Shown here: piece after piece, positions 27,172-36,003 of the stretch
Position numbering within the stretch: the first letter of the stretch is position 1
How the letters are laid out: each line of letters begins with the position of its first letter
Position numbers and translations under genes: made by a program
Source of the DNA: Pseudobutyrivibrio sp.
Lineage (GTDB): Bacteria > Bacillota > Clostridia > Lachnospirales > Lachnospiraceae
Direction: 5' to 3'
DNA: 40,106 nt
NCBI RefSeq assembly: GCF_015057185.1
Contig: NZ_SVEV01000028.1
Location: 6,912-47,017, forward strand
Notes under the pieces: model-generated
The model's input: the letters and a program-made list of their open reading frames with translations, nothing else
The model's database searches: none
Told to the model about the DNA's origin: nothing

Positions 27172-28341
27172 TTATTCTTCTGTATCGCTGAATGTATATG
27201 TCTCGTTGTGTACAAATCCTGTCTCATCATTTGTTACAACAACTGTAACTGAAACGGAACCATCGCCATTATCATTTACAACAGTTCCATACTCATACTC
27301 AGATTCTGCTGTACCTGTTGGATCGCAACCAAGATTGAAGTTCTCTGTTACTTCGCCATCTGTTACAGTAACTGTGCTCTCATTTGTACCTGCAGGGTCA
27401 CTGCCATTAATCACTCCACTATTTGAATAAGAGTTGTCAATATCAAAGCCTTCAGTTATAACAAAATTTCCTTCTGAAGGAAGTCCTTCAATAGATAAGT
27501 CTTCATCGTCTGCCATCTCTTCATTAGCCTGAGCAACGCTTTCTACACCAACAGCAATCACTCCAACAGGCTTAACAATAGTTCCTGTAGGCTCCTGATC
27601 CTTTCCAACAACCTCATAACCAGATGTAGTTTTATAAATTGAAATCTGACCTAACTCTCCAACCTCAAGTGAACCAATTTTCTCATAACCAGCTGCTGTA
27701 TTATCAATATAGCTTGGAGCAATAACATATGACTCACCAGATGATGAATTGTTAACAACTACTGATCCACCTGATGAGCTAGCTGTGCTGATTGCCTGCT
27801 GAACCTTTGCATAATCTGTAGTTCCAAGAAGGTTTGCTGCGTAATAAACCTGAGCTGTTAAAAGCTCACTTTCATCAAAGAATGGTGTTACGCTAATACC
27901 TGCTTCGATACAAGCCTCAACTGTTGTAATTGTACGTCCATCTGCTGCAGCGTGATTAATGTAGTGAACATAGTAAGAAAGGATGTCATCACCAAAAGCT
28001 GCTCTTAAATCTGGATAAGCGCTTGCGTATGCTGCTGGATCAAAATCTGCCCAGCCTTTTCTTCCTTCCCAAATACCACACTTGATGAAGTGCTCAAAAA
28101 GTACCTCTGAATCTGCTCCAAGAACGTCCACAACATCCTGATTGTTCTCTGCATAAAACTGCGCATCAAACAATTTATGTAGCATTTCTTTTTGACTAGC
28201 TGTAACAGTACCATAAGTTACCTGTGAAGGTGCTACTGCCTGTGTAAGGCCAGCTGCCTGTGCTGTAATTGTTGTTGCTGTGCTTGCAGCTCCGGCTAAA
28301 GCCATAACCATAGCAAGAGCTAAGAAACTTTTTCTTTTCAT
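27172..28341 (-). CDS. Exported protein with two tandem repeats, acidic tail
   Basis: Function not recognised. The 389-residue product has a signal peptide (about 1-30, MKRKSFLALAMVMALAGAAS then AQAA). Two related repeats of about 37 residues follow: 58-94 (FDAQFYAENNQDVVDVLG, ending CGIWEGR) and 100-136 (FDPAAYASAYPDLRAAFG, ending AAADGR). Such repeats are common in Lachnospiraceae surface proteins of unknown role. From about 185 on there is a Ser/Gly stretch and then acidic, Thr/Val/Gly-rich beta-like sequence with many Asp and Glu. No membrane anchor or sortase motif is visible at the C-terminus, so it is probably secreted or held by non-covalent binding. The ATG at 28341 follows AAGGGAG. 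Confidence 0.8.
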   Translation of the reverse strand: MKRKSFLALAMVMALAGAASTATTITAQAAGLTQAVAPSQVTYGTVTASQKEMLHKLFDAQFYAENNQDVVDVLGADSEVLFEHFIKCGIWEGRKGWADFDPAAYASAYPDLRAAFGDDILSYYVHYINHAAADGRTITTVEACIEAGISVTPFFDESELLTAQVYYAANLLGTTDYAKVQQAISTASSSGGSVVVNNSSSGESYVIAPSYIDNTAAGYEKIGSLEVGELGQISIYKTTSGYEVVGKDQEPTGTIVKPVGVIAVGVESVAQANEEMADDEDLSIEGLPSEGNFVITEGFDIDNSYSNSGVINGSDPAGTNESTVTVTDGEVTENFNLGCDPTGTAESEYEYGTVVNDNGDGSVSVTVVVTNDETGFVHNETYTFSDTEE

Positions 28342-28418
28342 GATTTGTTCTCCCTTTTATATGATTGATTATTTTATCCTGGAATGCATTTGCCTAAGTA
28401 TTTGCACCCCTCTTTCTG

Positions 28419-28452
28419 AGTAGTATAATACTACTATCAAAAATATTGTCAA
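28419..28452 (-). promoter_or_regulatory. Promoter and palindrome before the repeat protein
   Basis: A consensus -35 TTGACA (28447-28452) and -10 TATTAT (28425-28430) are 16 nt apart on the reverse strand. A perfect 8+1+8 palindrome AGTAGTAT-A-ATACTACT (28419-28435) covers the -10, suggesting an operator. Confidence 0.6.
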
Positions 28453-28537
28453 TACTTTTTTCAAAAAATTTTTTATAATGCTTTCGAATGTGCTACAATA
28501 TACAAAAATACTGAAAGAAATTGGATTGAGGGAAACT

Positions 28538-29419
28538 ATGGACGGTAAGAAAATTGAACAGGAAATCCTGGAAATTACTGAAGAACTTATAAAGGATTAT
28601 AAGTCAGATAGAGCTATTGATAAGATGGATACCTATCATCAGCCAAACAAAGATAGCATTATTGATATCACAAAGAAGCTTTTGAGAATTGTATATCCTG
28701 GATATTATCGCGATCATGTTTACAAAGTATACAATGTAGAGACAAATCTTAATACACTAATGGAAGATGTCGTCTATAATCTTAACAAGCAGATTTCACT
28801 TATCTTGTGCTATCGTCCTGATTTTGATGGATGCTGCGAAGAAATATGCACTACAAAGGCCGAGGAGCTTTCACTTGCCTTCTTAAAGAAAATACCAAAG
28901 GTACGTGCGCTACTTGATACTGATCTTGCTGCTGCATTTGACGGTGACCCTGCTGCAACTAGCATTGATGAAATCGTATTTGCATATCCTGGAATTTTAG
29001 CTATAACTATTTATCGTTTAGCACATGAGCTTTATCTCTTAGGAGTTCCAATCATTCCTCGTATCATGACTGAGTATGCTCATTCAAATACTGGAATAGA
29101 TATTCATCCAGGTGCTACAATTGGCGAATATTTCTTTATTGACCACGGCACTGGTATCGTAGTTGGTGAAACAACTGTAATTGGAAACAATGTTAAGATT
29201 TATCAGGGCGTTACATTAGGAGCCCTTTCTACTAGAGGTGGACAGAGCCTTAGAGGTGTGCGTCGTCACCCTACTATTGAAGATAACGTTACCATCTACT
29301 CTAACGCTTCTGTTCTTGGTGGGGAAACTGTAATAGGACATGATTCAATTATAGGCGGCTCAACATTTATCACAGAATCAGTTCCACCAGAATCAAGAAT
29401 TTATTATGATGTTAAATAA
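28538..29419 (+). CDS. cysE: Serine O-acetyltransferase
   Basis: Acetylates L-serine with acetyl-CoA as the first step to cysteine. An N-terminal helical domain (to about 150) is followed by a left-handed beta-helix of hexapeptide repeats: IDIHPGATIGEYFFIDHGTG, VVGETTVIGNNVKIYQGVTL, VTIYSNASVLGGETVIGHDS. The DH and catalytic His in FIDHGTG are present. I place the start at the ATG at 28538 (293 residues) with GAGGG 5 nt upstream. An in-frame ATG at 28478 would add 20 residues, but it overlaps a TATAAT box (28474-28479) and has no ribosome binding site. The long form resembles the anaerobe-type enzymes of about 300 residues. Confidence 0.88.
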   Translation: MDGKKIEQEILEITEELIKDYKSDRAIDKMDTYHQPNKDSIIDITKKLLRIVYPGYYRDHVYKVYNVETNLNTLMEDVVYNLNKQISLILCYRPDFDGCCEEICTTKAEELSLAFLKKIPKVRALLDTDLAAAFDGDPAATSIDEIVFAYPGILAITIYRLAHELYLLGVPIIPRIMTEYAHSNTGIDIHPGATIGEYFFIDHGTGIVVGETTVIGNNVKIYQGVTLGALSTRGGQSLRGVRRHPTIEDNVTIYSNASVLGGETVIGHDSIIGGSTFITESVPPESRIYYDVK

Positions 29420-29450
29420 TAGATTTTAAATTAATATTACCATAAAAAAA

Positions 29451-29473
29451 TGGCTTCCCATTTTGGGAAGCCA
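29451..29473. terminator. Bidirectional terminator between cysE and the lipoprotein
   Basis: A perfect 10-bp stem TGGCTTCCCA/TGGGAAGCCA with a 3-nt loop, followed by TTAAGTTTTTT on the plus strand and TTTTTTTATGG on the minus strand. It suits both converging genes. Confidence 0.9.
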
Positions 29474-29489
29474 TTAAGTTTTTTACATA

Positions 29490-29864
29490 TTAGTTGTCTG
29501 ATTCGTATTCTTCAAGCTCGTCTTTTGTAAGCTTCTCAAATACAAGTGATGTACCATCTTCTTCCATGGTAATAGTTCCTTTTGAGTAATCATACTCCTG
29601 AGACTCTCCGTCGATTGTGATCTCATCATCATCCCACTCAACGTCCATTGTCTCACCATACATGTTGATAGAACCAGTACCATCTTCTTCTAATTCAAGA
29701 TAGATAGTCATACCCATAGCATTTAATAACTCTGTGTAATCCTCTCCATCCTCTGTCATAGATGTTACTTTGTACACACCTGCCATAGAGCTCTTTCCAC
29801 AGCCTGTGAAAAGCATAGCTGCCATCATAACAGATGCTAACATTGTACATAAAAACTTCTTCAT
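29490..29864 (-). CDS. Small lipoprotein of unknown function
   Basis: Predicted surface lipoprotein of 124 residues. The signal peptide MKKFLCTMLASVMMAAMLFT ends in a lipobox cysteine (TGC-GKSS). The mature part is acidic and beta-rich, with a pattern (AGVYKVTSMTEDGEDYTELL, then DDDEITIDGESQEYDYSKGT) like that of lipocalin-like DUF4923/DUF5640-type small lipoproteins of gut clostridia; that match is from memory and unsure. The start at 29864 is set by AGGAGG 6 nt upstream; an earlier ATG at 29888 lacks one. It stands alone between terminator and upp. Confidence 0.75.
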   Translation of the reverse strand: MKKFLCTMLASVMMAAMLFTGCGKSSMAGVYKVTSMTEDGEDYTELLNAMGMTIYLELEEDGTGSINMYGETMDVEWDDDEITIDGESQEYDYSKGTITMEEDGTSLVFEKLTKDELEEYESDN

Positions 29865-29971
29865 TGCCATCCTCCTATATTTCATCAATCATTCTTTTTT
29901 GGTGAAAAAAGTCTTACGAATGGCATTATACTATATTTTTATAATATTGTATGCATTTTTCTGAAAAAAAT

Positions 29972-30610
29972 TTATTTTGTGCCAAATATTCTATCGCCTG
30001 CATCACCAAGACCCGGGCATATATATGCATCTGCATTAAGCTCACGATCAATGTGTCCAACATAAATCTGAACATCAGGATGAGCCTCATGAAGGGCACG
30101 AACACCTTCTGGAGCTGCGATAATAGCCATGAATTTGATTCTCTTTCCACCGTGCTGCTTGATAAGGTCGATAGCATCAATTGCAGAACCGCCTGTTGCA
30201 AGCATTGGATCTGTTACAACAATAAGCCTCTCCTCGATTGGGCTAGGGAGTTTGCAGTAATACTCATGTGGAATATGTGTTTCCTCATCACGGTACATAC
30301 CAATATGACCAATTTTTGCTGTAGGAACAAGTCTCTGAATACCGTTAACCATTCCAAGGCCTGCACGAAGAATTGGTACAATAGCCATCTTACGACCAGC
30401 AATAACTGGAGCCATGCATGTCTCAATTGGAGTCTCGCACTCGATATCTACTGTCTGTAAATCGTTAAGTGCCTCGAAAGCCTCAAGCATAGCAATCTCT
30501 TCTACAAGAGCTCTAAACTCTGCTGTTCCTGTGTTCTTATCTCTAAGCATTGTAATTTTGTGCTGAAGTAGTGGATGTGTAAGTTCTACTACATTATCAA
30601 GTTTTTCCAT
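29972..30610 (-). CDS. upp: Uracil phosphoribosyltransferase
   Basis: Salvage enzyme making UMP from uracil and PRPP. The 212 residues include the PRPP loop [20 protein letters not shown], the allosteric/uracil regions [20 protein letters not shown] and the C-terminal [11 protein letters not shown]. Length is normal (about 209). It lies 41 nt after the permease gene and is probably co-transcribed, so uptake and conversion of uracil are coupled. No PyrR attenuator is seen upstream. Confidence 0.96.
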   Translation of the reverse strand: MEKLDNVVELTHPLLQHKITMLRDKNTGTAEFRALVEEIAMLEAFEALNDLQTVDIECETPIETCMAPVIAGRKMAIVPILRAGLGMVNGIQRLVPTAKIGHIGMYRDEETHIPHEYYCKLPSPIEERLIVVTDPMLATGGSAIDAIDLIKQHGGKRIKFMAIIAAPEGVRALHEAHPDVQIYVGHIDRELNADAYICPGLGDAGDRIFGTK

Positions 30611-30651
30611 TTAATTTCCTCCTAAATACTACCAATCAATTTGTCAGTAGA

Positions 30652-32070
30652 TTATTCTGCTTCTTCCTGAAGCTCTGAATCGTTTTCTACAACAATCTCT
30701 TCATTGACATTGCCATAGAAACCTTCTTTATCAAAACGATATCTCTCTGGCTCACCATAGTTATAATCGCGTCCAGGGATAATCGCATTGAGAGCGACAC
30801 CAGCGATTGCAGCAATTGCAAGGCTAGTAAGTGTAATGTCTGTCTGACCTACTGTGAAAGTAAGTCCATCTGTGAAGCCAAGTCCGCAAACAAGAATAAC
30901 TGCTGCAATAATAAGATTTCTAGAATGTGTGAAATCCACATGGTTTTCTACTACATTTCTAATTCCTATTGCACTAATCATACCATAAAGCATAAAGCTT
31001 ATACCACCTACGATTGCACTAGGCATTGTACCAATAATATCTGCCATTTTAGGAATGAATGAAAGTACAATTGCATAATAAGCTGCAATTCTAATTACCT
31101 TTGGATCATGAACCTTTGAAAGCTCAAGTACTCCTGTGTTCTCACCGTAAGTTGTATTTGCAGGGCCACCAAACATAGCTGAAAGTGCTGTAGCAAATCC
31201 ATCTCCGATAAGTGTGCGGTGAAGACCTGGATCTGAAACCAAATCCTCTCCTACTGTAGCTGAAATAGCTGACATGTCACCAATGTGCTCCATCATTGTG
31301 GCAATTGCGATTGGTGCCATTACTAAAATTGCCTGAATGTTAAATTTGCAAATAAAGAAATCTGGTAATCCAACCCATGCAGCCTGCTTAACAGAAGCAA
31401 AATCAAGGATTGCTGAGCCGTCTGCGTTTGTCATACCCATTGCATTGAAAATGAGTGCGCAGCCATAAGAAATTAAAACACCCATAAGAATTGGAAGGAT
31501 TTTAAACATTCCCCTTCCCCAGATGTTGAAGAAAATTACTACTGCAAGAGCTATAAATGCTAATAACCAGTTTGAAGAAGCATTTGTAATAGCTGAAGGT
31601 GCAAGTGAAAGTCCAATACAAATGATGATTGGTCCTGTAACAACTGGTGGTAAGAACTTCATAACTTTGTTAATACCAACAATTTTGATAATAATTGCAA
31701 GAATCAAATATAAAGAACCTGCAACAACGATACCTCCACATGCGTATGGAAGCTTCTCGCCCATTGTCATGTTCTTGAACATGCCTGTATTTAAATTAGC
31801 TACTGTGTGAAATCCTCCAAGAAATGCAAATGAGGAACCAAGAAAAGCTGGAACTTTAAATTTTGAACATAAATGAAAGAATAGGGTGCCGAGACCAGCG
31901 AAAAATAGTGTTACCTGAATTGAAAGACCTTGACCGTCGAAATAATTGTTAACTAGAATTGGAACTAAAATAGTCGCCCCAAACATTGCAAATAAATGTT
32001 GGAGACCAAGTATCAACGTTTTTGTTGTGCCTAGCTTGGACACGTCTTTAATCGGTTCGTGATTATTCAT
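30652..32070 (-). CDS. uraA: Uracil permease (UraA/PyrP family)
   Basis: Proton-coupled uracil importer of the nucleobase-cation symporter 2 family, 472 residues with about 12-14 helices. Family marks are LGLQHLFAMFGATILVPILV at the start, MMEHIGDMSAISATVGEDLV with the substrate-binding Glu, and FGGPANTTYGENTGVLELSK. The acidic tail of about 25 residues is longer than usual. The ATG at 32070 follows AGGGAGG. Promoter at 32110-32138. Confidence 0.93.
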   Translation of the reverse strand: MNNHEPIKDVSKLGTTKTLILGLQHLFAMFGATILVPILVNNYFDGQGLSIQVTLFFAGLGTLFFHLCSKFKVPAFLGSSFAFLGGFHTVANLNTGMFKNMTMGEKLPYACGGIVVAGSLYLILAIIIKIVGINKVMKFLPPVVTGPIIICIGLSLAPSAITNASSNWLLAFIALAVVIFFNIWGRGMFKILPILMGVLISYGCALIFNAMGMTNADGSAILDFASVKQAAWVGLPDFFICKFNIQAILVMAPIAIATMMEHIGDMSAISATVGEDLVSDPGLHRTLIGDGFATALSAMFGGPANTTYGENTGVLELSKVHDPKVIRIAAYYAIVLSFIPKMADIIGTMPSAIVGGISFMLYGMISAIGIRNVVENHVDFTHSRNLIIAAVILVCGLGFTDGLTFTVGQTDITLTSLAIAAIAGVALNAIIPGRDYNYGEPERYRFDKEGFYGNVNEEIVVENDSELQEEAE

Positions 32071-32109
32071 TATTTCCTCCCTTTATTAAAAGATATTTAA
32101 ACTTTCAAT

Positions 32110-32138
32110 ATTCTATCACAATCCCTATAGGTCGGCAA
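32110..32138 (-). promoter_or_regulatory. Promoter of uraA-upp
   Basis: Reverse-strand TTGCCG (32133-32138) and TAGAAT (32110-32115) with a 17-nt spacer. The start would be about 32103, giving a short leader of about 30 nt, too short for a pyr attenuator. Confidence 0.6.
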
Positions 32139-32183
32139 GTTAAAAATTGCTCTCTATAAAAATTGTGATATAAATACTTGTTT

Positions 32184-32951
32184 CTAAAATAATAAATATT
32201 TTGCAATAGCTATAACAGCTAAATGAACCGGATAAAATGAATTGAAAAAATGGCGTAGTAAAAGAGAATCACTGCCACGTTTACCATTATAAAAATATAT
32301 TGGTATCAGTGCTACAAAAGCAGTTGCTTCCCTAGTAGAACATCCTAGGATTAAAATCACAACTCCTGCTGCAAAAGCCACAAGTCTGTATATTTTTTCT
32401 TCGCCATGCAAATAGTACATAACAACAATAGTTGCAATTCCTACTGCTTTGTAATCTGTATGGGTAAGCCAAGTCAAGCCACAGCCCAGGGCAAATGGGA
32501 TGACTGGAGCAATATTTCTTAGTCTGTAATCACTGATAAAGGACACTCTCCCCCATCTAATTTCATCAATTGCCCAAATAACAAGCAAACCAACGAACAA
32601 CGTAAAAATAACATTATTGTAATCCCAAAAAGATGAGTGATAGTTAAGTGCCTTGTCAAATGGATATTCAGAAATAATAGCTAGCGCCAATAGCCTAAAG
32701 GCATACTTCCTTTTGTCCCTGGTTTTGAAATAGCCCTCTACCAAAAGGAAACAATATATTGGAAAAGCTATACGTCCTACCAATCGCATAAATCGATAAA
32801 GCTCTATGCCAAAAATAGTGATATACCAACCATTTTGAACAGCCATGTTGTAATAAATCCCATAGGCAAAATGATCCACAAGCATAGTGACAATGGCTAT
32901 TAGCTTTAACCCGTTACCAGTAATCCGAATTTTCGAATCATTCTTATTCAC
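32184..32951 (-). CDS. TraX-family membrane protein
   Basis: Integral membrane protein of 255 residues with about 8 helices. Family features are GNGLKLIAIVTMLVDHFAYG at the start, LVGRIAFPIYCFLLVEGYFK and the later short hydrophobic helices. TraX of F plasmid acetylates pilin, and chromosomal relatives in Firmicutes are mostly uncharacterised; an acyltransferase role on a cell-envelope substrate is likely but unproven. The start is a GTG (32949-32951), only 2 nt after the stop of the phosphatase gene, with no good ribosome binding site, so coupling is likely. Last gene of the dapA operon as drawn. Confidence 0.75.
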   Translation of the reverse strand: MNKNDSKIRITGNGLKLIAIVTMLVDHFAYGIYYNMAVQNGWYITIFGIELYRFMRLVGRIAFPIYCFLLVEGYFKTRDKRKYAFRLLALAIISEYPFDKALNYHSSFWDYNNVIFTLFVGLLVIWAIDEIRWGRVSFISDYRLRNIAPVIPFALGCGLTWLTHTDYKAVGIATIVVMYYLHGEEKIYRLVAFAAGVVILILGCSTREATAFVALIPIYFYNGKRGSDSLLLRHFFNSFYPVHLAVIAIAKYLLF

Positions 32952-32953
32952 TA

Positions 32954-33430
32954 CTATTTAATAAGCCACTCAATAAATTCCCTAACGCAGCCCCTTCCTC
33001 CGTCTTTCTTTGAAACAAAATCAGCCTGCTTGATTACTTCGTCCACTGCATCAGCTGGACATCCAACAAATCCGCCAGCTGCTTGAATTGCATTCATTAC
33101 ACCTAAATCATTTAAATCATCACCCATGTATGCACATTCCTTAAGTGATGAACCATTCTTTTCAAGAATAGCCTCAAGTGTTGTTAATTTATCTGCAACT
33201 CCCTGATGTACCTCAGTAATACCAAGCTCCTTGCAACGATTCTCAACAATTTTGCTAGTACGTCCTGTGATAATTAATATTTCCATCCCAGCGGCAGGAA
33301 TCATATGAGCCATGGCATAGCCATCCTTAATATTAAAGGCCTTGCAAAGCTCACCATTGTCGCTCATGTAAACACAGCCATCTGTTAATGTTCCATCTAC
33401 ATCTAAAACTAAATATTTAATATCTTGCAT
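32954..33430 (-). CDS. KdsC-like HAD phosphatase
   Basis: HAD-superfamily sugar-acid phosphatase of 158 residues, in the KdsC/YrbI group that removes phosphate from Kdo-8-P or related nonulosonate phosphates. Motif I is DVDGTLTDG with nucleophile and acid Asp, motif II IITGRTS, a lysine in VADKLTTL, motif IV MGDDLNDLGVM. No cap domain, as expected for this group. The frame is open to 33469, but the ATG at 33430 follows AAGGAG by 7 nt. That site is inside a stem-loop (33435-33462). No Kdo or sialic acid genes are near, so the natural substrate is open. Confidence 0.85.
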   Translation of the reverse strand: MQDIKYLVLDVDGTLTDGCVYMSDNGELCKAFNIKDGYAMAHMIPAAGMEILIITGRTSKIVENRCKELGITEVHQGVADKLTTLEAILEKNGSSLKECAYMGDDLNDLGVMNAIQAAGGFVGCPADAVDEVIKQADFVSKKDGGRGCVREFIEWLIK

Positions 33431-33462
33431 AAAAAATCTCCTTAGAAAAATCCAAGGAGATT
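33431..33462 (-). promoter_or_regulatory. RBS-sequestering hairpin / terminator before the phosphatase
   Basis: A perfect 9-bp stem AATCTCCTT/AAGGAGATT (33454-33462 with 33435-33443), 10-nt loop, with the AAGGAG of the phosphatase gene in the 3' arm. A T-run leads straight to the ATG, so it has the shape of an intrinsic terminator that also hides the ribosome binding site. It should lower expression of the two downstream genes. Confidence 0.7.
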
Positions 33463-33489
33463 GTACCACATTGTCAGTATAATTGAAAA

Positions 33490-35022
33490 TTACTGTGGTT
33501 CACGATGTAACTTTTTGATGCATGCTAAAGAGCCTACCATAAGAACAATACCAATAAGCAAGCACACTGCCCAGTTTCTTACAAAACCAGAAATAATATA
33601 AGAAACAAGTGAAACACCTGCTACCGTAAATGCGTATGGAAGCTGTGTGGTAACATGGCTGATATGATCACAGTCAGCTCCAGCTGAAGCCATGATAGTT
33701 GTATCAGAAATTGGTGAGCAGTGGTCACCACATACAGCACCTGCCATACAAGCAGAAATAGAAATAATCATAAGCTCGTTATTAATATCACCGCCAAATA
33801 CATTTACAACGATAGGAATGAGAATACCAAATGTTCCCCATGATGTACCAGTGGCAAATGCAAGGAAAATACCAACTAAAAATACAATAGCTGGAAGTAA
33901 GCTCATAAGCGCGTGGTTATCCGCAATATTTGATACAAGACCAGCAACATATTCCTTTGCTCCAAGAGAATCTGTCATAGCCTTAAGTGTCCATGCAAAA
34001 GTAAGAACTATAATTGCAGGCACCATACTCTTGAAGCCTTCTGGTATAGCATTCATACACTCACTGAAGCTAAGTACTCTAGTAGCAAGGAAAAATACAA
34101 TAGTAATTACAAGGGCAACTACTGAACCATAAACAAGACCAACAGATGCATCTGAATTTGAGAATGCATCAACAAAGCTCTCTCCTTGGAAGAAACCACC
34201 AGTATAAATCATTCCGATTACATTACAAATGATAAGAGCTGCAATTGGAAGCACAAGGTGGATAACCTTTCCACGCTCTGAAATTGGTGGGTGTGGCTGA
34301 TCCTCTGCACCTGTAAGGCTGGCAGCATCCTTCTTTTTACGCTCCTTTAATTCTGCTCTATGATTGAGCTCTGCAAGATTCATTGAACCGTAATCAAACT
34401 TCATATATGTAATAGAAAACATCATTACAAGAGTAAGTAATGCATAGAAGTTGTAAGGTATCGCTCTAATAAAAAGAGAAAGACCATTAGCGCCATCAAC
34501 AAATCCTGTGACTGCTGCTGCCCATGATGAAATAGGTGCAATGATACAAACTGGAGCGGCAGTGGCATCGATAAGGTATGCCAGCTTTTCCCTAGATATA
34601 CCATGCTTGTCAGTAACAGGTCTCATAACCGAGCCTACTGTAAGGCAGTTGAAATAATCATCGATGAAAATAAGCATTCCAAGAACGATAGTGGCAACCT
34701 GAGCACCTGCCTTTGTCTTAACATGTGTAACTGCCCATTTTCCAAATGCTGCTGAACCACCAGCACGGTTCATAAGCATTACCATACTTCCAAGGATTAC
34801 AAGGAAAATAAGGATACCCACGTTCCAACTGTCAGAGAGCTGTCCAATCATTCCATTAACAAAGATGTGCTCCATAGCAGCTGTAAGATTAAAGCCGGCG
34901 TAAAGTAGTCCGCCTGCGAATATTCCAATAAATAAGGAAGAGTAAACTTCTTTTGTAATAAGTGCAAGAATAATTGCGATTAATGGTGGTAGCAATGACC
35001 AAATAGTATTAGTAAATTCCAT
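33490..35022 (-). CDS. NhaC-family transporter, probable lysine carrier
   Basis: Integral membrane antiporter-type protein of 510 residues with about 12-14 helices. NhaC family marks are SSWAAAVTGFVDGANG, LAFATGTSWGTFGILIPIVV and SACMAGAVCGDHCSPISDTT. Lysine-riboswitch surveys have assigned NhaC-superfamily members as lysine transporters (LysW), and this gene sits directly after dapA under such a riboswitch. I therefore favour lysine uptake over sodium/proton exchange, by inference. The ATG lies 14 nt inside the end of dapA, with an AGGAG 13 nt upstream, so translation is probably coupled. Confidence 0.8.
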   Translation of the reverse strand: MEFTNTIWSLLPPLIAIILALITKEVYSSLFIGIFAGGLLYAGFNLTAAMEHIFVNGMIGQLSDSWNVGILIFLVILGSMVMLMNRAGGSAAFGKWAVTHVKTKAGAQVATIVLGMLIFIDDYFNCLTVGSVMRPVTDKHGISREKLAYLIDATAAPVCIIAPISSWAAAVTGFVDGANGLSLFIRAIPYNFYALLTLVMMFSITYMKFDYGSMNLAELNHRAELKERKKKDAASLTGAEDQPHPPISERGKVIHLVLPIAALIICNVIGMIYTGGFFQGESFVDAFSNSDASVGLVYGSVVALVITIVFFLATRVLSFSECMNAIPEGFKSMVPAIIVLTFAWTLKAMTDSLGAKEYVAGLVSNIADNHALMSLLPAIVFLVGIFLAFATGTSWGTFGILIPIVVNVFGGDINNELMIISISACMAGAVCGDHCSPISDTTIMASAGADCDHISHVTTQLPYAFTVAGVSLVSYIISGFVRNWAVCLLIGIVLMVGSLACIKKLHREPQ

Positions 35023-35893
35023 AAGATTTCATGTTCTCCTCTAAAATTTTTGCATGTGCCTCTTCCATTTCTGTAAGTGGCTTTCTAAGTGGGCCAGCCT
35101 CAAAGCCCATAATGTTGAGAGCCTTTTTAACTGGGATTGGATTGACCTCTGAAAACAGTGAATCAATAAGTGGCAATGCATCTAACTGCATTTTTGTTGC
35201 CTTCTTAAAATCCCCATCCAAGCACGCCTGACATAAGTCATGTGTCTGCTTAGGTGCTACATTAGAAAGAACTGATATTACTCCAAGTCCTCCAAGAGAC
35301 ATTATTGGTACAATCTGATCATCATTTCCAGAATAAATATCAATGATTCCCTCACCTAAATGTGCCAGCTTGGCAATTTGGCTAATATTTCCTGATGCTT
35401 CTTTTATAGCAACAATATTTTTAACGTCCTTTGCAAGTCTAACAGCTGTCTCAGGCATTATATTGCAGCCTGTTCTAGATGGTACATTGTAAAGAATACA
35501 TGGTAAATTAATAGCATCTGCTGTGTCCTTGAAATGTACATAGAGTCCATTTTGTGTAGCCTTATTGTAATAAGGTGTAACAAGTAAAACTGCATCTGCC
35601 CCAGCCTTTTCAGCTTCCTTGGATAAATAAATTGCTGTCTCTGTACTATTTGAGCCAGTACCTGCTATAACAGGGACTCTGTGATTTACAGTCTCAACAC
35701 AGTGTTTGATAACATCGATGTGCTCCTCATGTGAAAGAGTTGAAGCTTCGCCTGTTGTTCCGCAGATAACAATAGCGTCTGTATTGTTCTTAATTTGAAA
35801 CTCAATCAAGTTGTCTAATTTCTCATAATTCACAGAACCATCTCCAGCAAATGGAGTTACAATTGCAACAGCTGCACCAGTAAAAATACTCAT
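35009..35893 (-). CDS. dapA: 4-hydroxy-tetrahydrodipicolinate synthase
   Basis: First committed enzyme of the diaminopimelate/lysine branch, joining pyruvate and aspartate semialdehyde. The 294-residue barrel has the T46-T47 pair in CGTTGEASTLSHEEH, Y135 in ILYNVPSRTG, R140, and the Schiff-base lysine K164 in VAIKEASGNI. Full length and apparently intact. The ATG at 35893 has AGGAGG about 7 nt upstream. It is first in an operon controlled by the lysine riboswitch and terminator upstream, with the element at 35911-35997 lying between the terminator and its ribosome binding site. Confidence 0.96.
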   Translation of the reverse strand: MSIFTGAAVAIVTPFAGDGSVNYEKLDNLIEFQIKNNTDAIVICGTTGEASTLSHEEHIDVIKHCVETVNHRVPVIAGTGSNSTETAIYLSKEAEKAGADAVLLVTPYYNKATQNGLYVHFKDTADAINLPCILYNVPSRTGCNIMPETAVRLAKDVKNIVAIKEASGNISQIAKLAHLGEGIIDIYSGNDDQIVPIMSLGGLGVISVLSNVAPKQTHDLCQACLDGDFKKATKMQLDALPLIDSLFSEVNPIPVKKALNIMGFEAGPLRKPLTEMEEAHAKILEENMKSYGIY

Positions 35894-35910
35894 CTTTTCC
35901 TCCTAATCCT

Positions 35911-35997
35911 AGTCTGTTACGCTCTCAAGCCTTAGTATTGGTTCCGTCGACTAACACGTCTCCTCCACCAACACCAAGAGCTTGATAGCTACAGACT
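35911..35997 (-). ncRNA. Structured intergenic RNA element, copy A
   Basis: An 87-nt hairpin on the reverse strand: AGTCTGT/ACAGACT outside, TCAAGC/GCTTGA next, then CTTGGTGTTGG with CCAATACTAAG (11 bp with G-U pairs) and an apical GAC-GTGTTA-GTC hairpin. It is homologous to 14658-14743, with paired base changes at several stem positions. It starts 13 nt after the riboswitch terminator stem and ends 17 nt before dapA, that is, just before the ribosome binding site. It would be present only in transcripts that pass the terminator. Not recognised as a named family. Confidence 0.65.
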
Positions 35998-36003
35998 CAC
36001 ATA

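Noticed and set aside
28478-28537. Longer N-terminus for the serine acetyltransferase
   Set aside because: The upstream ATG is part of a TATAAT box and lacks a ribosome binding site; the ATG at 28538 has one.
29894-29911. CTTTTTT-GGTG-AAAAAAG hairpin as a terminator
   Set aside because: A pure A-T stem without a following T-run on either strand; too weak and near the lipoprotein promoter.
29951-30460. Plus-strand open frame of 169 codons
   Set aside because: Antisense to upp; rich in Cys, Asn and His with no recognisable fold.
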